Of a DNA stretch of 45,697 bases, positions 16,594 to 26,915 are shown piece after piece (within the stretch, counting starts at the first letter, position 1; each line of letters starts with the position of its first letter). Source of the stretch: Actinomycetes bacterium (lineage in GTDB: Bacteria > Actinomycetota > Acidimicrobiia > Acidimicrobiales > JAKAOS01); contig JAKAOS010000003.1 in assembly GCA_021823165.1 (NCBI GenBank), forward strand, positions 1-45,697. Reading direction: 5' to 3'. The notes beneath the pieces are model-generated. The model was not told the DNA's origin and searched no databases. It saw only the letters and a list, made by a program, of their open reading frames with translations. The translations under genes and the position numbers were made by a program.

Positions 16594-17280
16594 TCATCCG
16601 ATCCATTGTTGCCAGTCAAAGGAGGTGGCATCGCCATCGAAGAGAATGACGCCCTCCGCAAGGGCGACGCAGCGATCGGCCCTGTCCAAGTACTCCAGCT
16701 GGTGGGTGGCCATGACGATGCCCGCACCACTCGCCGCCGCCTCGTCCACCAGCGCTGCGAAGGCCTCCCTGCCAGCCTGGTCCAAACCCGAGAAGGGCTC
16801 GTCGGCCAGCAGTAGCCCGAAGGGGCGGATCATTGCCAGCGCTATGGCGACCTTCTGGCGGAGGCCACGGCTGAAGGTGGAAGCCAACTCGTCTTTGCGC
16901 TCCCACAGGCCGAGCCGCCCAAGAAGCTTCTCGGCCCTGGGCTGCCACCGCCTCGAGCCGTGCAGTCTCGCCACATATTCCAGCTGCTCCAACACGGAGA
17001 GGTCGTCGAAGAGTACCGGCTGGTCGGGCAAGTAGGAGGTGGCGGCCCGTGCCTCCATGGTCCCGCAGGCTGCCCCAAGCACCCGAGCCTCGCCACTGTC
17101 GGCCCCGGCCAAGCCTGCGGCGATCCGCAAAAGGGTGCTCTTTCCTGCCCCGTTGGTCCCCAACAGCGCCACTCGCTCCCCTCTCCCCACCGAAAGTGAC
17201 ACACCGTGGAGACCTACTCCAGAGCCGTAGTCCTTGACAATGCCCGACGCCAAAAGCGCAGGTGCGAGGGGCTCAGGCAT
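16594..17280 (-). CDS. ABC transporter ATP-binding protein
   Basis: A 228-residue ABC ATPase. Walker A is GTNGAGKST, the signature is FSRGLRQKV (the variant usual in ABC-2 type exporters), Walker B is LLLADEPFSGLD and the switch histidine is in MATHQLEY. The ATG at 17280 lies 8 bases inside the end of the large membrane gene upstream, so the two are translationally coupled. Together they make an export or membrane-associated ABC system of unknown substrate. Confidence 0.86.
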   Translation of the reverse strand: MPEPLAPALLASGIVKDYGSGVGLHGVSLSVGRGERVALLGTNGAGKSTLLRIAAGLAGADSGEARVLGAACGTMEARAATSYLPDQPVLFDDLSVLEQLEYVARLHGSRRWQPRAEKLLGRLGLWERKDELASTFSRGLRQKVAIALAMIRPFGLLLADEPFSGLDQAGREAFAALVDEAAASGAGIVMATHQLEYLDRADRCVALAEGVILFDGDATSFDWQQWIG

Positions 17281-18862
17281 CCTCCATCTCTCCTTGCACA
17301 CGTCCATTCGCCTGCAACCAGCCCACGGTGGCCGCAGGAGCCAGCAGCACCACCGAGGCGCCGTATATCTCGCTGTCCAGCCCAAAGGCGCCGCTGTGGG
17401 CCGCATTGGCCCCCATCAGTACCGGGAGCACGCCCAAAAAGGCGATCCCCAAAGGTAGAAGCTCCCTAACCAGGACATAGGCACCCGCAACCTCCGACAT
17501 TCCGAGCAGCCTCACGTCGGCTCCCTGGGGTCGCACAATGCTTACCGCGGCTGCACTCAGTCCACATGCCACAGCCGGTAACAAAGCGACGCCGCCGATC
17601 ATTGCCACCTCTTGGGACCCACTCAACGCTGCCGCCATGGCCACTGCCACACACAACACCGCAGCCACTAAGGCAAAGGGAACAACCAGGTGTCGGAGGT
17701 AGAGCCAGCCGGAGGGCCGGGGCACCAGGGCAGTAAGAGAGGGGTGGTCGATCTCCTGGCCCAGTCCCTCTGACGCCTCCAGCGAAATCAGCCACAAAAA
17801 CACCGCCGCCAGCACCCCAATTGGGAGAGATATCCGCCACGCCGCCAGCAAGCAGGCCACCACCGCAGCCCCGAGGGCCCCCATGCGCACCAAGCGCCTG
17901 AGGGGCCACCGCAGAGCGCCGGCAATATCTCTTCCCAGCACTGCAGCGGCCGCACCGCCTCCGGGCCGGCGGTGGAAATACGGCGAGGACCGAGGGCGTT
18001 CGAAGTTGAGTTGGCGGCGCAGCAGTGCCACCGACCGCACGTCACGTGCCGCGGCCGCGTAGCGCAGTGCTCCCACCAGAGACGAGCGCAGTGCCAGCGC
18101 CTCGATGTCGGTGCCACCAACGGCCGCCAGCCCCGAGAGCGCGAGTACAACTGCAGCCACCGGGCCCAGGAGCACCACCACGAGAGGCGGGTGCCGCACC
18201 GGCCAGAGCGCCATCGCCCCGAGCAGACTCGATGGCGACGTTATGATCCCCAGCCAGCTGTCCACTGCCGACCATCCCACGACCACCACCGCAAGCAGGC
18301 TGGCCAGGGATGGCCGGATCCCCCAACCCGCCACCACCATCGCCGCACCCGATGAAGCCACCGCCGCCAGGGCCGAAGCCAGCGCCGCTACGGCCAGCCA
18401 AACCCCCGGCGATCCCGGCAGTCGCCTAAGGGCCACCATGCCGCACAACCCCCCGCCAACAGCCCCGAAATAAAACGACCTCCGAAGCGCCGACCTCGCA
18501 TGGATCCCAAGGGTGAGCCGACGGGAAATCGGAGCCGCCAGAACGTGGTGGATCTCTGCAGCCTCCAGGGCGAGGGGGCCGCCCCTGGCGCCGGAGAGGA
18601 CCCCAACCGACACCGCCACAGAAACCACAAGCCCCACCACTCCGGGGCCGTAACGGGACAGCACGGCCAAATCCGCCCCGGTGGCCGGGACTAGGCCACC
18701 CACCCCTGCGGCGAAGTAGGAGGAGACGCCCAGGGCCAGCCCGAAGAGGTAGATGCGGTAGAAGGCCTCGAAGGCGTCGATGTTCGCAACCCTTGTCCTC
18801 CGGCGTGCCCGCCGCATCGCCGCCAGGGCTGCCCTCGGCGCCTCCAATCCCCCCTCGGCCAC
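17273..18862 (-). CDS. large ABC-2 type membrane subunit
   Basis: About 529 residues with ten or more hydrophobic segments, starting with a basic tail (RRARRRTRV) and the helix YLFGLALGVSSYFAAGV. It has no motif beyond its membrane topology; the coupled ATPase identifies it as the membrane part of an ABC transporter. I took GTG 18862, with AGGG 7 bases upstream and 13 bp clear of the ilvC stop. GTG 18907 would add 15 residues but overlap ilvC by 32 bases. It follows ilvC closely, so it may be co-transcribed with the ilv genes. Confidence 0.75.
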   Translation of the reverse strand: MAEGGLEAPRAALAAMRRARRRTRVANIDAFEAFYRIYLFGLALGVSSYFAAGVGGLVPATGADLAVLSRYGPGVVGLVVSVAVSVGVLSGARGGPLALEAAEIHHVLAAPISRRLTLGIHARSALRRSFYFGAVGGGLCGMVALRRLPGSPGVWLAVAALASALAAVASSGAAMVVAGWGIRPSLASLLAVVVVGWSAVDSWLGIITSPSSLLGAMALWPVRHPPLVVVLLGPVAAVVLALSGLAAVGGTDIEALALRSSLVGALRYAAAARDVRSVALLRRQLNFERPRSSPYFHRRPGGGAAAAVLGRDIAGALRWPLRRLVRMGALGAAVVACLLAAWRISLPIGVLAAVFLWLISLEASEGLGQEIDHPSLTALVPRPSGWLYLRHLVVPFALVAAVLCVAVAMAAALSGSQEVAMIGGVALLPAVACGLSAAAVSIVRPQGADVRLLGMSEVAGAYVLVRELLPLGIAFLGVLPVLMGANAAHSGAFGLDSEIYGASVVLLAPAATVGWLQANGRVQGEMEDA

Positions 18863-18875
18863 GACCGGACCCTGA

Positions 18876-19901
<1,026 letters not shown>

Positions 19902-20010
19902 GCGATCTCCTGTCTGATTGCATCCCCGGCGCTCCAGCCTGCAGCCGTCGGCACGTTAGCCGCTTGCCGGAGACGGTTGCCAAGGTATGGGTTCGGTCGC
20001 CGGAGAATAC

Positions 20011-20544
20011 TCAGGCGCTCCGGTCGGAGACCCTGCGCAGCCTGGGGGCGCGGGTCTCCAGCTTGGCCAGCGCAAGCTGGCCGCTGCGCTGCAACTCCAC
20101 GATTCCGAAGGGGCGGATCAACTCCTCGAAGTCATCCAACCGGCGCGGCTCATCGGCCAGGCACACCGTGAGGTGCTCCGGTCCCACATCTACCACCGTC
20201 CCTCCGAAGATGGCGACCAGCTCGGTCACCTGTCCCCTGGTCGTCGCCGAAGCGGTGACCGAAGCCATCAGCAGCTCCCGCTCCACCGCATCCGATGGGT
20301 CCAGTTCGGTGATCTTCAAGACGTTTACCAGCTTGTGAAGTTGCTTGACGATCTGTTCCAGCGGAGCGGACTCCACGTCCACCACCACGGTGATCCTGCT
20401 GAAGCGCTCGTCGTCGGTCGGAGCGACCGCCAGCGAGAAGATGTTGTAACCCCTCCGGGAGAAGAGCCCTGCGACCCTTGCCAAGACGCCCGAACGGTTC
20501 TCCACCAGAACAGAAAGGATGTGCCGGCGTTGCTGGTCTGCCAT
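20011..20544 (-). CDS. ilvN: acetolactate synthase small (regulatory) subunit
   Basis: A 177-residue protein with an N-terminal ACT domain (HILSVLVENRSGVLARVAGL, RRGYNIFSLAV) and the family's C-terminal domain (RPFGIVELQRSGQLAL). It binds valine and confers feedback inhibition on IlvB. The ATG overlaps the ilvB stop by one base (TGATG), so subunit synthesis is coupled. Size and domain order are normal. Confidence 0.95.
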   Translation of the reverse strand: MADQQRRHILSVLVENRSGVLARVAGLFSRRGYNIFSLAVAPTDDERFSRITVVVDVESAPLEQIVKQLHKLVNVLKITELDPSDAVERELLMASVTASATTRGQVTELVAIFGGTVVDVGPEHLTVCLADEPRRLDDFEELIRPFGIVELQRSGQLALAKLETRAPRLRRVSDRSA

Positions 20545-22283
20545 CAGTGGCCCCCCTCGCCCTGGGTCGGTCCGACCACGATGTCGTCGTTGGATGCGCC
20601 GGCTGGGACCATGGGGTAGACCATCTCCCTGGCATCGGTGCGGAACTCCACGACAACTGGTCGGTCATCTATTGAGTTTGCCTTTTGGATGGCGACGTCC
20701 ACCTGATCGGGGGACTCGACCCGGATGCCCACACATCCCATGGCCTCCGCCCACATCACATAGTCGGGCAGGTCCGGCGAAAGGTAGACCTCGGAGTAGC
20801 GCTGGTCGTAGAACATCTCCTGCCACTGCCTCACCATGCCGAGATAGGCATTGTTGAGTATTGCGACCTTGATCGGGATCCGCTCCGCCGTGGCCGTCAC
20901 AAGCTCCTGGGCCGTCATCTGAAAACACCCATCCCCGTCGATCGCCCAAACCGTCGCCCCAGGGCGGCCGACCTTGGCCCCGATGGCGGCGGGCACCGCA
21001 AAGCCCATCGTGCCCAGGCCCCCGGAGTTGACCCAGGTGTTGGGGTTCTCGAAACGCCAATACTGCGACGCCCACATCTGATGCTGGCCCACACCGGAGA
21101 CGACGATGGTCTCCGGCCCGTTCAGTTCCCTCAGCCTCTCCACGACGAACTGGGGCTTGAGGGGAGATCCCTCCTCCGTCGGCTCGTAGCGCAAAGGGTA
21201 ACGCTGCTGCCAGGAGCGAATCTCGGCCATCCAGGGCGACAGGTCCACCCGGGAGTTCTCCCCCCTGCGCTGCCACTCGGCCCGGACCGCTTCGACCAAC
21301 TCCTCCAGCACCAAAGAGCAGTCCCCCACGATTGGTACGTCGGCACGGCGCACCTTGCCCAGTTCGGCCGGGTCGACATCGACGTGCACGACCTTTGCCA
21401 GGGGTGCAAACGCGTCCACCCGGCCCGTCACCCTGTCGTCGAAACGCGCACCCAGAGTGATTAGAAGGTCTGCCTTCTGCATCGCGGTCACCGCCGCGTA
21501 GTTGCCATGCATCCCTGGCATGCCAAGAGCGAGGGGGTGGCTGTCGGGGAAGGCCCCCCGGGCCATAAGGGTGGTGGTCACCGGTGCCCCGGTGAGTTCC
21601 GCCAGGCTGCGGAGCAGCCCCGAAGCACCGGATCGTATTATTCCCCCTCCGGCATATATGACCGGGCGGCTGGCATCGCAGATCAGCTTTGCCGCCTCCT
21701 TGATCATCCGGGGATGGCCCTTGAGGGTGGGCCTGTAGCCGGGGAGGCCCGCCGCAGGGTCCTCTGGCCAATACCACTCCATGAGGCCGTTGGAGACGTC
21801 TTTGGGGATGTCCACCAGCACCGGCCCAGGACGGCCGGTCGTCGCCACGTGAAAAGCCTGGGCTATGACGCTGGGGATGTCAGCGGGGTCCGTCACCAGC
21901 CAGTTGTGCTTGGTGATGCTCATGGTTATCCCAGTGGTGTCCGCCTCTTGGAAAGCGTCGGTGCCGATGGAGCCCGTCCCGACCTGGCCGGTTATGCAGA
22001 CCACGGGCACGGAGTCCATGTAGGCGTCGGCGAGGGGGGTCACGATGTTGGTGGCAGCGGGTCCGCTGGTCACCATCATCACCCCCGGCTTGCCGGTGAC
22101 ATGCGCGTACCCCTCGGCGGCATGCCCCGCACCCTGTTCGTGGCGAACCAGGATGTGGCGTATCGGGGAGTCGATGATGGGGTCGTAGACGGGGAGTATC
22201 GCGCCTCCAGGCAGTCCAAAGATGACCTCTACGCCTTGCGCCTCAAGACTCTTGATGAGGGCCTGGGCTCCTGTCAGTTTCAT
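20544..22283 (-). CDS. ilvB: acetolactate synthase large (catalytic) subunit
   Basis: A 579-residue TPP-dependent acetohydroxyacid synthase that condenses pyruvate with pyruvate or 2-oxobutyrate, the first common step of branched-chain amino acid synthesis. The catalytic Glu is E49 in [18 protein letters not shown]/central-domain residues follow, and the TPP motif begins [14 protein letters not shown] and ends in LNN. AGGAG lies 7 bases before the ATG. The 5' leader, about 200 bases long, carries a leader peptide rich in Leu, Ile and Val codons and a terminator hairpin, so expression is probably attenuated by these amino acids. Confidence 0.96.
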   Translation of the reverse strand: MKLTGAQALIKSLEAQGVEVIFGLPGGAILPVYDPIIDSPIRHILVRHEQGAGHAAEGYAHVTGKPGVMMVTSGPAATNIVTPLADAYMDSVPVVCITGQVGTGSIGTDAFQEADTTGITMSITKHNWLVTDPADIPSVIAQAFHVATTGRPGPVLVDIPKDVSNGLMEWYWPEDPAAGLPGYRPTLKGHPRMIKEAAKLICDASRPVIYAGGGIIRSGASGLLRSLAELTGAPVTTTLMARGAFPDSHPLALGMPGMHGNYAAVTAMQKADLLITLGARFDDRVTGRVDAFAPLAKVVHVDVDPAELGKVRRADVPIVGDCSLVLEELVEAVRAEWQRRGENSRVDLSPWMAEIRSWQQRYPLRYEPTEEGSPLKPQFVVERLRELNGPETIVVSGVGQHQMWASQYWRFENPNTWVNSGGLGTMGFAVPAAIGAKVGRPGATVWAIDGDGCFQMTAQELVTATAERIPIKVAILNNAYLGMVRQWQEMFYDQRYSEVYLSPDLPDYVMWAEAMGCVGIRVESPDQVDVAIQKANSIDDRPVVVEFRTDAREMVYPMVPAGASNDDIVVGPTQGEGGH

Positions 22284-22399
22284 CTGTGACTCCTGGGTCC
22301 GATCTGTATCCGAAAGCCCGCCTGGTGGGCCCCTGTTGCTCTGCGTCGTGGTGGGATCGCAGTGCTTTGTGCTGGCAAAAAGTGTCGTGGCAATGAAAT

Positions 22400-22419
22400 G
22401 GCCTCCCCGAGGGGAGGCC
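22400..22419 (-). terminator. attenuator terminator in the ilvB leader
   Basis: GGCCTCCCCTCGGGGAGGCC folds into an 8-9 bp GC stem with a tiny loop, followed on the ilvB strand by ATTTCATT. It lies 117 bases before ilvB and 28 bases after the leader-peptide stop. A second hairpin, GAGCGC/GCGCTC (22443-22448 with 22424-22429), lies between and overlaps the leader stop codon, as expected for a pause structure. I could not identify a strong antiterminator pairing. Confidence 0.6.
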
Positions 22420-22446
22420 GGCCGAGCGCACTGAGTGAGGGCGCGC

Positions 22447-22482
22447 TCAGGTTACTACTACGAGGATGAGAAACGTCGCCAC
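22447..22482 (-). CDS. ilvB leader peptide (11 codons)
   Basis: GTG 22482 begins an 11-codon frame reading [11 protein letters not shown] then TGA. Six of seven consecutive codons near the end (Leu, Ile, Leu, Val, Val, Val) specify the amino acids whose synthesis ilvB starts. There is no ribosome binding site; a CACAAT -10 box ends 6 bases upstream, so the message may start at the GTG. The stop overlaps the first arm of a downstream hairpin and a terminator follows. This is the layout of classical ribosome-mediated attenuation. Confidence 0.65.
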   Translation of the reverse strand: MATFLILVVVT

Positions 22483-22488
22483 GGAGTA

Positions 22489-22518
22489 ATTGTGCCACTT
22501 CGAACCACCGGCGCGCAA
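22489..22518 (-). promoter_or_regulatory. candidate promoter of the ilvB leader
   Basis: On the minus strand TTGCGC (22513-22518) and CACAAT (22489-22494) are separated by 18 bases. The predicted start site coincides with the GTG of the leader peptide. It lies just downstream of the glycosyltransferase stop, which suits an independent ilvBNC promoter. Confidence 0.45.
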
Positions 22519-22539
22519 GGCGGCTTCAGCCAACCAGGC

Positions 22540-23532
22540 TCAGCGGGCATCGCACCCCGAAATGTGGCCAATTGCCTGGCCCAGGGTCGCAGCCGAACCC
22601 TCTGGGCCATGAAGTGCCCTCACGGCCGCCCGAGGCTCCTGTTCATCGCCAAGTTCCCCGGCCTCCAAAATCGCCCGGGCCATGATCTCGGGATCAGCTT
22701 CGACTACTTGATTGGGCCTGAAGATCGCATCCACGAGGCCTCCTTGTGCACTCGCTACGACCGGCACGCCGGCGGCCTGCGCCTCAAGAGCGGCCATGCC
22801 GAGCCCCTCGGGGTGAACCGAAGGCACCAGGACGACCTGTGCCCTGCCATACCAGACGGCCATCTCAGTCGGCTTGGACGCTGCCGGCATCAGTTCCGCA
22901 TGGCGGCCGGCGGCGATGGCGGAAGCCAGGCGCGTATGTTCGGCCGTGGGGATCCGCCAGGGGGAGATGTAGTCGAAAAAGACCATCCGCCAGCCTCTGC
23001 CAAGGGCCTCGGATGTCTCGAGCGCCAGGCGTATGCCCTTTTTCTCCATGAGGCGGCTGGGGACGATGACCAAGCCGGGCTCGGGATCTCTTATGACCTC
23101 GAAAAAGCTGGGATCCACCTCGGGCCGCACCACCAGCGGAGGGCACCCCAAGGAGAAGGTTGCCGAAATGTGGCGTGCAAGGCTGGGTGAAACCGCTGCC
23201 AGGTGCTGGCCCTTTAGGTCCCCGGCTTGGACCGGCGACTCGCCGGGGCTCACCCAGGCGTCCGGCCAGTTGTGCATGATCTGCAGCACCGGTGCCGGCA
23301 TGAGCCGTGCCAACCGGGGCCGGTTTGCCAGCACCAACAGCTCCGGGCGCAGTTCTGCAATGCGCTCAGCAAGGCTCCGGGCCCCGGCTTGTGTCTCCCA
23401 TTGGCTGGGAGAAATGAGCACGGTCTGGTGACCGAGTTCCCCAAGCCTGGCCGCCCAGGCCGCCGTCACCCGCTCCAGGGCACCCCCGCCGTCCAGCGGC
23501 GCAAGGCCGGTCCCGACAAAGCCGACGCGCAT
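22540..23532 (-). CDS. GT4-type glycosyltransferase
   Basis: A 330-residue GT-B fold glycosyltransferase. The N-terminus MRVGFVGTGLAPLDGGGALERV is the usual acceptor-domain start with a Gly-rich loop. The donor half shows VPSRLMEKKGIRLALE and the E-x7-E motif in PEGLGMAALEAQAAGVPVVAS. It transfers a sugar from a nucleotide donor to an unknown acceptor. The ATG at 23532 fits the family start; the open frame extends upstream without a start signal. It separates ilvD from ilvB and has no obvious link to them. Confidence 0.78.
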   Translation of the reverse strand: MRVGFVGTGLAPLDGGGALERVTAAWAARLGELGHQTVLISPSQWETQAGARSLAERIAELRPELLVLANRPRLARLMPAPVLQIMHNWPDAWVSPGESPVQAGDLKGQHLAAVSPSLARHISATFSLGCPPLVVRPEVDPSFFEVIRDPEPGLVIVPSRLMEKKGIRLALETSEALGRGWRMVFFDYISPWRIPTAEHTRLASAIAAGRHAELMPAASKPTEMAVWYGRAQVVLVPSVHPEGLGMAALEAQAAGVPVVASAQGGLVDAIFRPNQVVEADPEIMARAILEAGELGDEQEPRAAVRALHGPEGSAATLGQAIGHISGCDAR

Positions 23533-23691
23533 CACGCCCGGCCCAGGGGACCAGGCCTGGCCTTGTGGCCGGCCCTGGTCCCCCGCCCACCTCCGGTCCC
23601 GGCCACGGCCAACAACCAAACGCCGAGGACCCCGGCAGGCCGCCCTCGTGGACCCTCTTCCCATTCACAGAAGCTGTGAGGCACCCCCGGG

Positions 23692-25395
23692 TTAGGCGGT
23701 TGTGACCGCGCCCCGGTCCGCCTGGCCCACCAGCGCCGCGAACTTTGCCAGCACCCCGGTGGTGTAGCGCGGCGCGGGGGCCTTCCATTCCTGCTTGCGC
23801 CTTTCCAACTCGTCGGCCTCCACAAGGAGATCGATGGACCGGCTGGTGACGTCCAGGACTATCCGGTCCCCGTCCCGCACCAGTGCAATCGGGCCCCCCA
23901 CCGCAGCCTCGGGGGCGACGTGGCCGACGCAGAACCCATGGGTCCCACCCGAAAAACGCCCATCTGTCACCAGGGCGGAATCGACCCCCCTGCCCGCACC
24001 CTTCATCGCACCGGTGACTGCGAGCATCTCTCGCATCCCCGGGCCGCCCTTGGGTCCTTCGTAACGGATGACCACCACTGTCCCCGGCTCGATGGAACCG
24101 GCGAGAATGGCCGCCATGGCCGCCTCCTCGCCGTCGAAGACCGCCGCAGTGCCCTCGAAGCGCTCCACATCGATGCCTGCGACCTTGACCACCGATCCGT
24201 TGGGAGCAAGGGAGCCCTGAAGCACGGCGATGCCACCGTCTGCGTGGATCGGGCGGGACATGGGGCGCACCACGGAGCCGTCCGGCGCCGGGGCCTGGGC
24301 GTCATCGAGGTTCTCCCCCAGCGTCTTGCCGGTAACGGTCATGGCAGTGGGATCCACGAGCCCGGCTTCTGCCAGCTCCCTCAGGACCACTGCCACCCCG
24401 CCGATGCGGTCGATGTCCACCATGTGGTACTGGCCGTGGGGCTTGGTGTCAGCAAGGTGAGGAACCCGCTTTCCAATCCGATCAAAGTCCGCGAGGCTCA
24501 ACTCCACCCTTGCCTCATGCGCTATCGCCAGCAGGTGTAACACCGCATTGGTGGAGCCACCCAGCGCCATTACCACCGCAATGGCATTCTCGAAGGCGGC
24601 CTTGGTGAGTATCTGTCGAGCCCGGATGCCGGCAAAGGCCAAAGTCGTCGCCGCCCTGCCGCTCGCCTCGGCAAGCTCCGACCGCCTGCGGTCCACCGCG
24701 GGAACCGAGGCCCCCGGAAGGGCCATCCCCAAAGCCTCGGCCGCCGATGCCATGGTGTTGGCGGTGAACATCCCCGCACAGCTTCCCTCGGTGGGACAGG
24801 CAGCCTTTTCGATGTCACAGAGTTCGTCGGCCGTGATCGACCCCGTGGCATGTGCCCCGACCGCCTCGAAGACATCCACGATGTCCACCGCCCGATCCTT
24901 CACCCTCCCGGGAAGGATCGACCCGCCGTAGAGAAAGACCGCCGGAAGATCGAGCCTGGCGGCCGCCATGAGCATGCCCGGCAGGGATTTGTCGCAACCC
25001 GCAAGGGCCACCAGAGCATCGAAGCGCTCGGCGTGCATCATGGTCTCCACGCTGTCGGCGATGACCTCCCGGGAGACCAGTGAGGCCCTCATGCCTTCGT
25101 GGCCCATGGAGATGCCATCGGACACCGCGATGGTTGCGAACTCGATTGGATAGCCGCCGGCCTCGAATACGCCCGCCTTGGCCCGCTGGGCCAGCCTCCC
25201 CAACGGCATGTTGCACGGGGTCACCTCGTTCCAGGAGGACGCCACGGCGATCTGCGGCTTGTCCCAGTCCGCATCCCCCATGCCCACCGCTCGGAGCATC
25301 GCCCGTGCGGGAGCCCTGCGAAAGCCGTCGGTCACGTCGGTGCTGCGAAACTTGCCGTTGCGGACGCCGCCTGAGGTGGGAGAGGAGTTGGCCAT
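23692..25395 (-). CDS. ilvD: dihydroxy-acid dehydratase
   Basis: A 567-residue IlvD that dehydrates dihydroxy-acids to 2-keto acids, the third common step of valine/isoleucine synthesis. Fe-S ligand cysteines are C61 (EVTPCNM), C134 ([11 protein letters not shown]) and C206 ([13 protein letters not shown]), and the [16 protein letters not shown]-terminal motif is present. The ATG at 25395 begins [20 protein letters not shown], the normal family start; the frame is open further upstream but into the gatB 3' region. No strong ribosome binding site precedes it. It lies 160 bp upstream of the glycosyltransferase. Confidence 0.95.
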   Translation of the reverse strand: MANSSPTSGGVRNGKFRSTDVTDGFRRAPARAMLRAVGMGDADWDKPQIAVASSWNEVTPCNMPLGRLAQRAKAGVFEAGGYPIEFATIAVSDGISMGHEGMRASLVSREVIADSVETMMHAERFDALVALAGCDKSLPGMLMAAARLDLPAVFLYGGSILPGRVKDRAVDIVDVFEAVGAHATGSITADELCDIEKAACPTEGSCAGMFTANTMASAAEALGMALPGASVPAVDRRRSELAEASGRAATTLAFAGIRARQILTKAAFENAIAVVMALGGSTNAVLHLLAIAHEARVELSLADFDRIGKRVPHLADTKPHGQYHMVDIDRIGGVAVVLRELAEAGLVDPTAMTVTGKTLGENLDDAQAPAPDGSVVRPMSRPIHADGGIAVLQGSLAPNGSVVKVAGIDVERFEGTAAVFDGEEAAMAAILAGSIEPGTVVVIRYEGPKGGPGMREMLAVTGAMKGAGRGVDSALVTDGRFSGGTHGFCVGHVAPEAAVGGPIALVRDGDRIVLDVTSRSIDLLVEADELERRKQEWKAPAPRYTTGVLAKFAALVGQADRGAVTTA

Positions 25396-25440
25396 GGCCG
25401 GGAGCCTACCCAATGCAAACCCCGACTCGCCTGAGTCCCC

Positions 25441-25490
25441 CAGATGCGAGAGGCGAGGCCAGCCGTGTCTCAGATGCGAGAGGCGAGGCC
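25441..25490 (-). repeat. duplicated 3' end of gatB
   Basis: The 20 bases at 25471-25490, encoding the last residues of GatB (GLASRI), recur exactly at 25441-25460, a 30-bp spacing, just past the stop codon. The copy lies in frame with the gatB coding strand but after the TGA. It looks like a small tandem duplication at the gene end. Confidence 0.85.
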
Positions 25491-26915
25491 GGCCCGGACC
25501 GCCTTGCCGTCCGCCTTCCCCTGCGTCGACCGCATCACCTGGCCCACGAGGAACCCGATGACTTTGTTGTCCCCGCCCCTGAACCGCTCCCACTCCTCTG
25601 GGTGCGCCTGGATCACCGCGTCGAGGGCGGCATCCAACACGGCGGAGTCCATCGAACCCAAACCGAGGCGGGCCGCCACCTCCTCCGGCGAGCCTTCCGC
25701 ACCCGCCAACAGTTCGGCCAGCACGGCCTTGGTCTGGCTGGCACTCAGCTGGGCGGAGTCCTCCATCTTCAGCAGCTGAACAAAGCGCCCGGCATCGAGG
25801 GACCGGGCCGCATCGGCCGCCGCGGCGGCCTCGTTGGCGGCCCGTGCTACGGCCAAGCGGGCCTTTACTCCCTCAGAGATCGCCGCCGTCACCAGGCCAT
25901 CCAGACCGAGCTCGACAACCGTGGCTATCTGGCCAGCGATTGCAGAGGACGCGTCCTCCCCCACCGCAGCCTCCAGGGCTGCCCGGCGATCGGCGGGCAG
26001 CGGCGCCATGTTGAGCCTCACCCTGTCCACCCAATCCTCCCCCGGGTCCAGGGGGACGAGATCTGGGTCTGGGAAGTAGCGGTAGTCGAAGGCCTCTTCT
26101 TTGGAACGCATCGAGGCGGTCCGCCCCGTTGACTCGTTCCAGTGCCTGGTCTCCTGTTCGACCACGCCTCCGCTGTTCAACAGGTCCACTTGGCGCCTGG
26201 CCTCGTAATCGATAGCCCGGCCGAGGCTGCGCAGGGAGTTCAGGTTCTTGATCTCACAACGGGTGCCGAGGGATGTGGCGCCCTTTCGCATGACGCTGAC
26301 ATTGGCGTCGACCCGCAGAGAACCCTCCTCCATCCTCCCGTCACTGGCGCCGATGGCGATCAGAATGGCGCGCAGCTCCGATACATATGCTCTGGCCTGG
26401 CCAGAGCTCCAGATGTCGGGGGCCGAAACGATCTCCACCAGCGGGACCCCGGCGCGGTTGTAATCGACCAGGGAGCGCTCCGCTCCGTGAATCCGTCCGT
26501 CGCCCCCCATGTGGGAGGTCTTGCCCGTGTCCTCCTCCAAATGGGCCCGCACGATCCCAACCCTGGGATGGCCGGGCGGCTCGAGCCAGCCATTGGAGCA
26601 GATGGGCTCGTCATACTGGCTGATCTGGTAGTCCTTGGGCATGTCGGGATAGAAGTAGTTCTTGCGATGAAACAGTGATGGCCCCACAGACGCGTGCAGC
26701 GCCACACCGATCCTCACCGCGAGGTCCACTGCCGCCTGGTTGAGCACGGGGAGCGAGCCGGGAAGCCCCAGGCAGACGGGACAGACGTTGGTGTTCGGCT
26801 CCGCCCCGAACTCATTTGCACATCCGCAGAAAAGCTTGGTGGCAGTCAACAGCTCCGTGTGGACCTCAAGGCCCACCACCATCTCCCAACCTGACAACAT
26901 TCCGCTATCGGCCAT
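25470..26915 (-). CDS. gatB: Asp-tRNA(Asn)/Glu-tRNA(Gln) amidotransferase subunit B
   Basis: A 481-residue GatB, which phosphorylates the misacylated tRNA and guides ammonia to it. Signature segments are [10 protein letters not shown], the zinc-type cysteines FCGC and [15 protein letters not shown], and [21 protein letters not shown]. The C-terminal GatB/YqeY domain carries the tRNA-binding tail ending in [21 protein letters not shown] chose ATG 26915, which overlaps the gatA stop by about 11 bases and has GAGG upstream. The last codons are duplicated downstream of the stop. Confidence 0.95.
   Translation of the reverse strand: MADSGMLSGWEMVVGLEVHTELLTATKLFCGCANEFGAEPNTNVCPVCLGLPGSLPVLNQAAVDLAVRIGVALHASVGPSLFHRKNYFYPDMPKDYQISQYDEPICSNGWLEPPGHPRVGIVRAHLEEDTGKTSHMGGDGRIHGAERSLVDYNRAGVPLVEIVSAPDIWSSGQARAYVSELRAILIAIGASDGRMEEGSLRVDANVSVMRKGATSLGTRCEIKNLNSLRSLGRAIDYEARRQVDLLNSGGVVEQETRHWNESTGRTASMRSKEEAFDYRYFPDPDLVPLDPGEDWVDRVRLNMAPLPADRRAALEAAVGEDASSAIAGQIATVVELGLDGLVTAAISEGVKARLAVARAANEAAAAADAARSLDAGRFVQLLKMEDSAQLSASQTKAVLAELLAGAEGSPEEVAARLGLGSMDSAVLDAALDAVIQAHPEEWERFRGGDNKVIGFLVGQVMRSTQGKADGKAVRAGLASRI

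Noticed and set aside
22540-23664. Longer 374-residue reading of the glycosyltransferase
   Set aside because: The extra N-terminus is Arg/Gly-rich and unlike the family; MRVGFVG at 23532 is the natural start.
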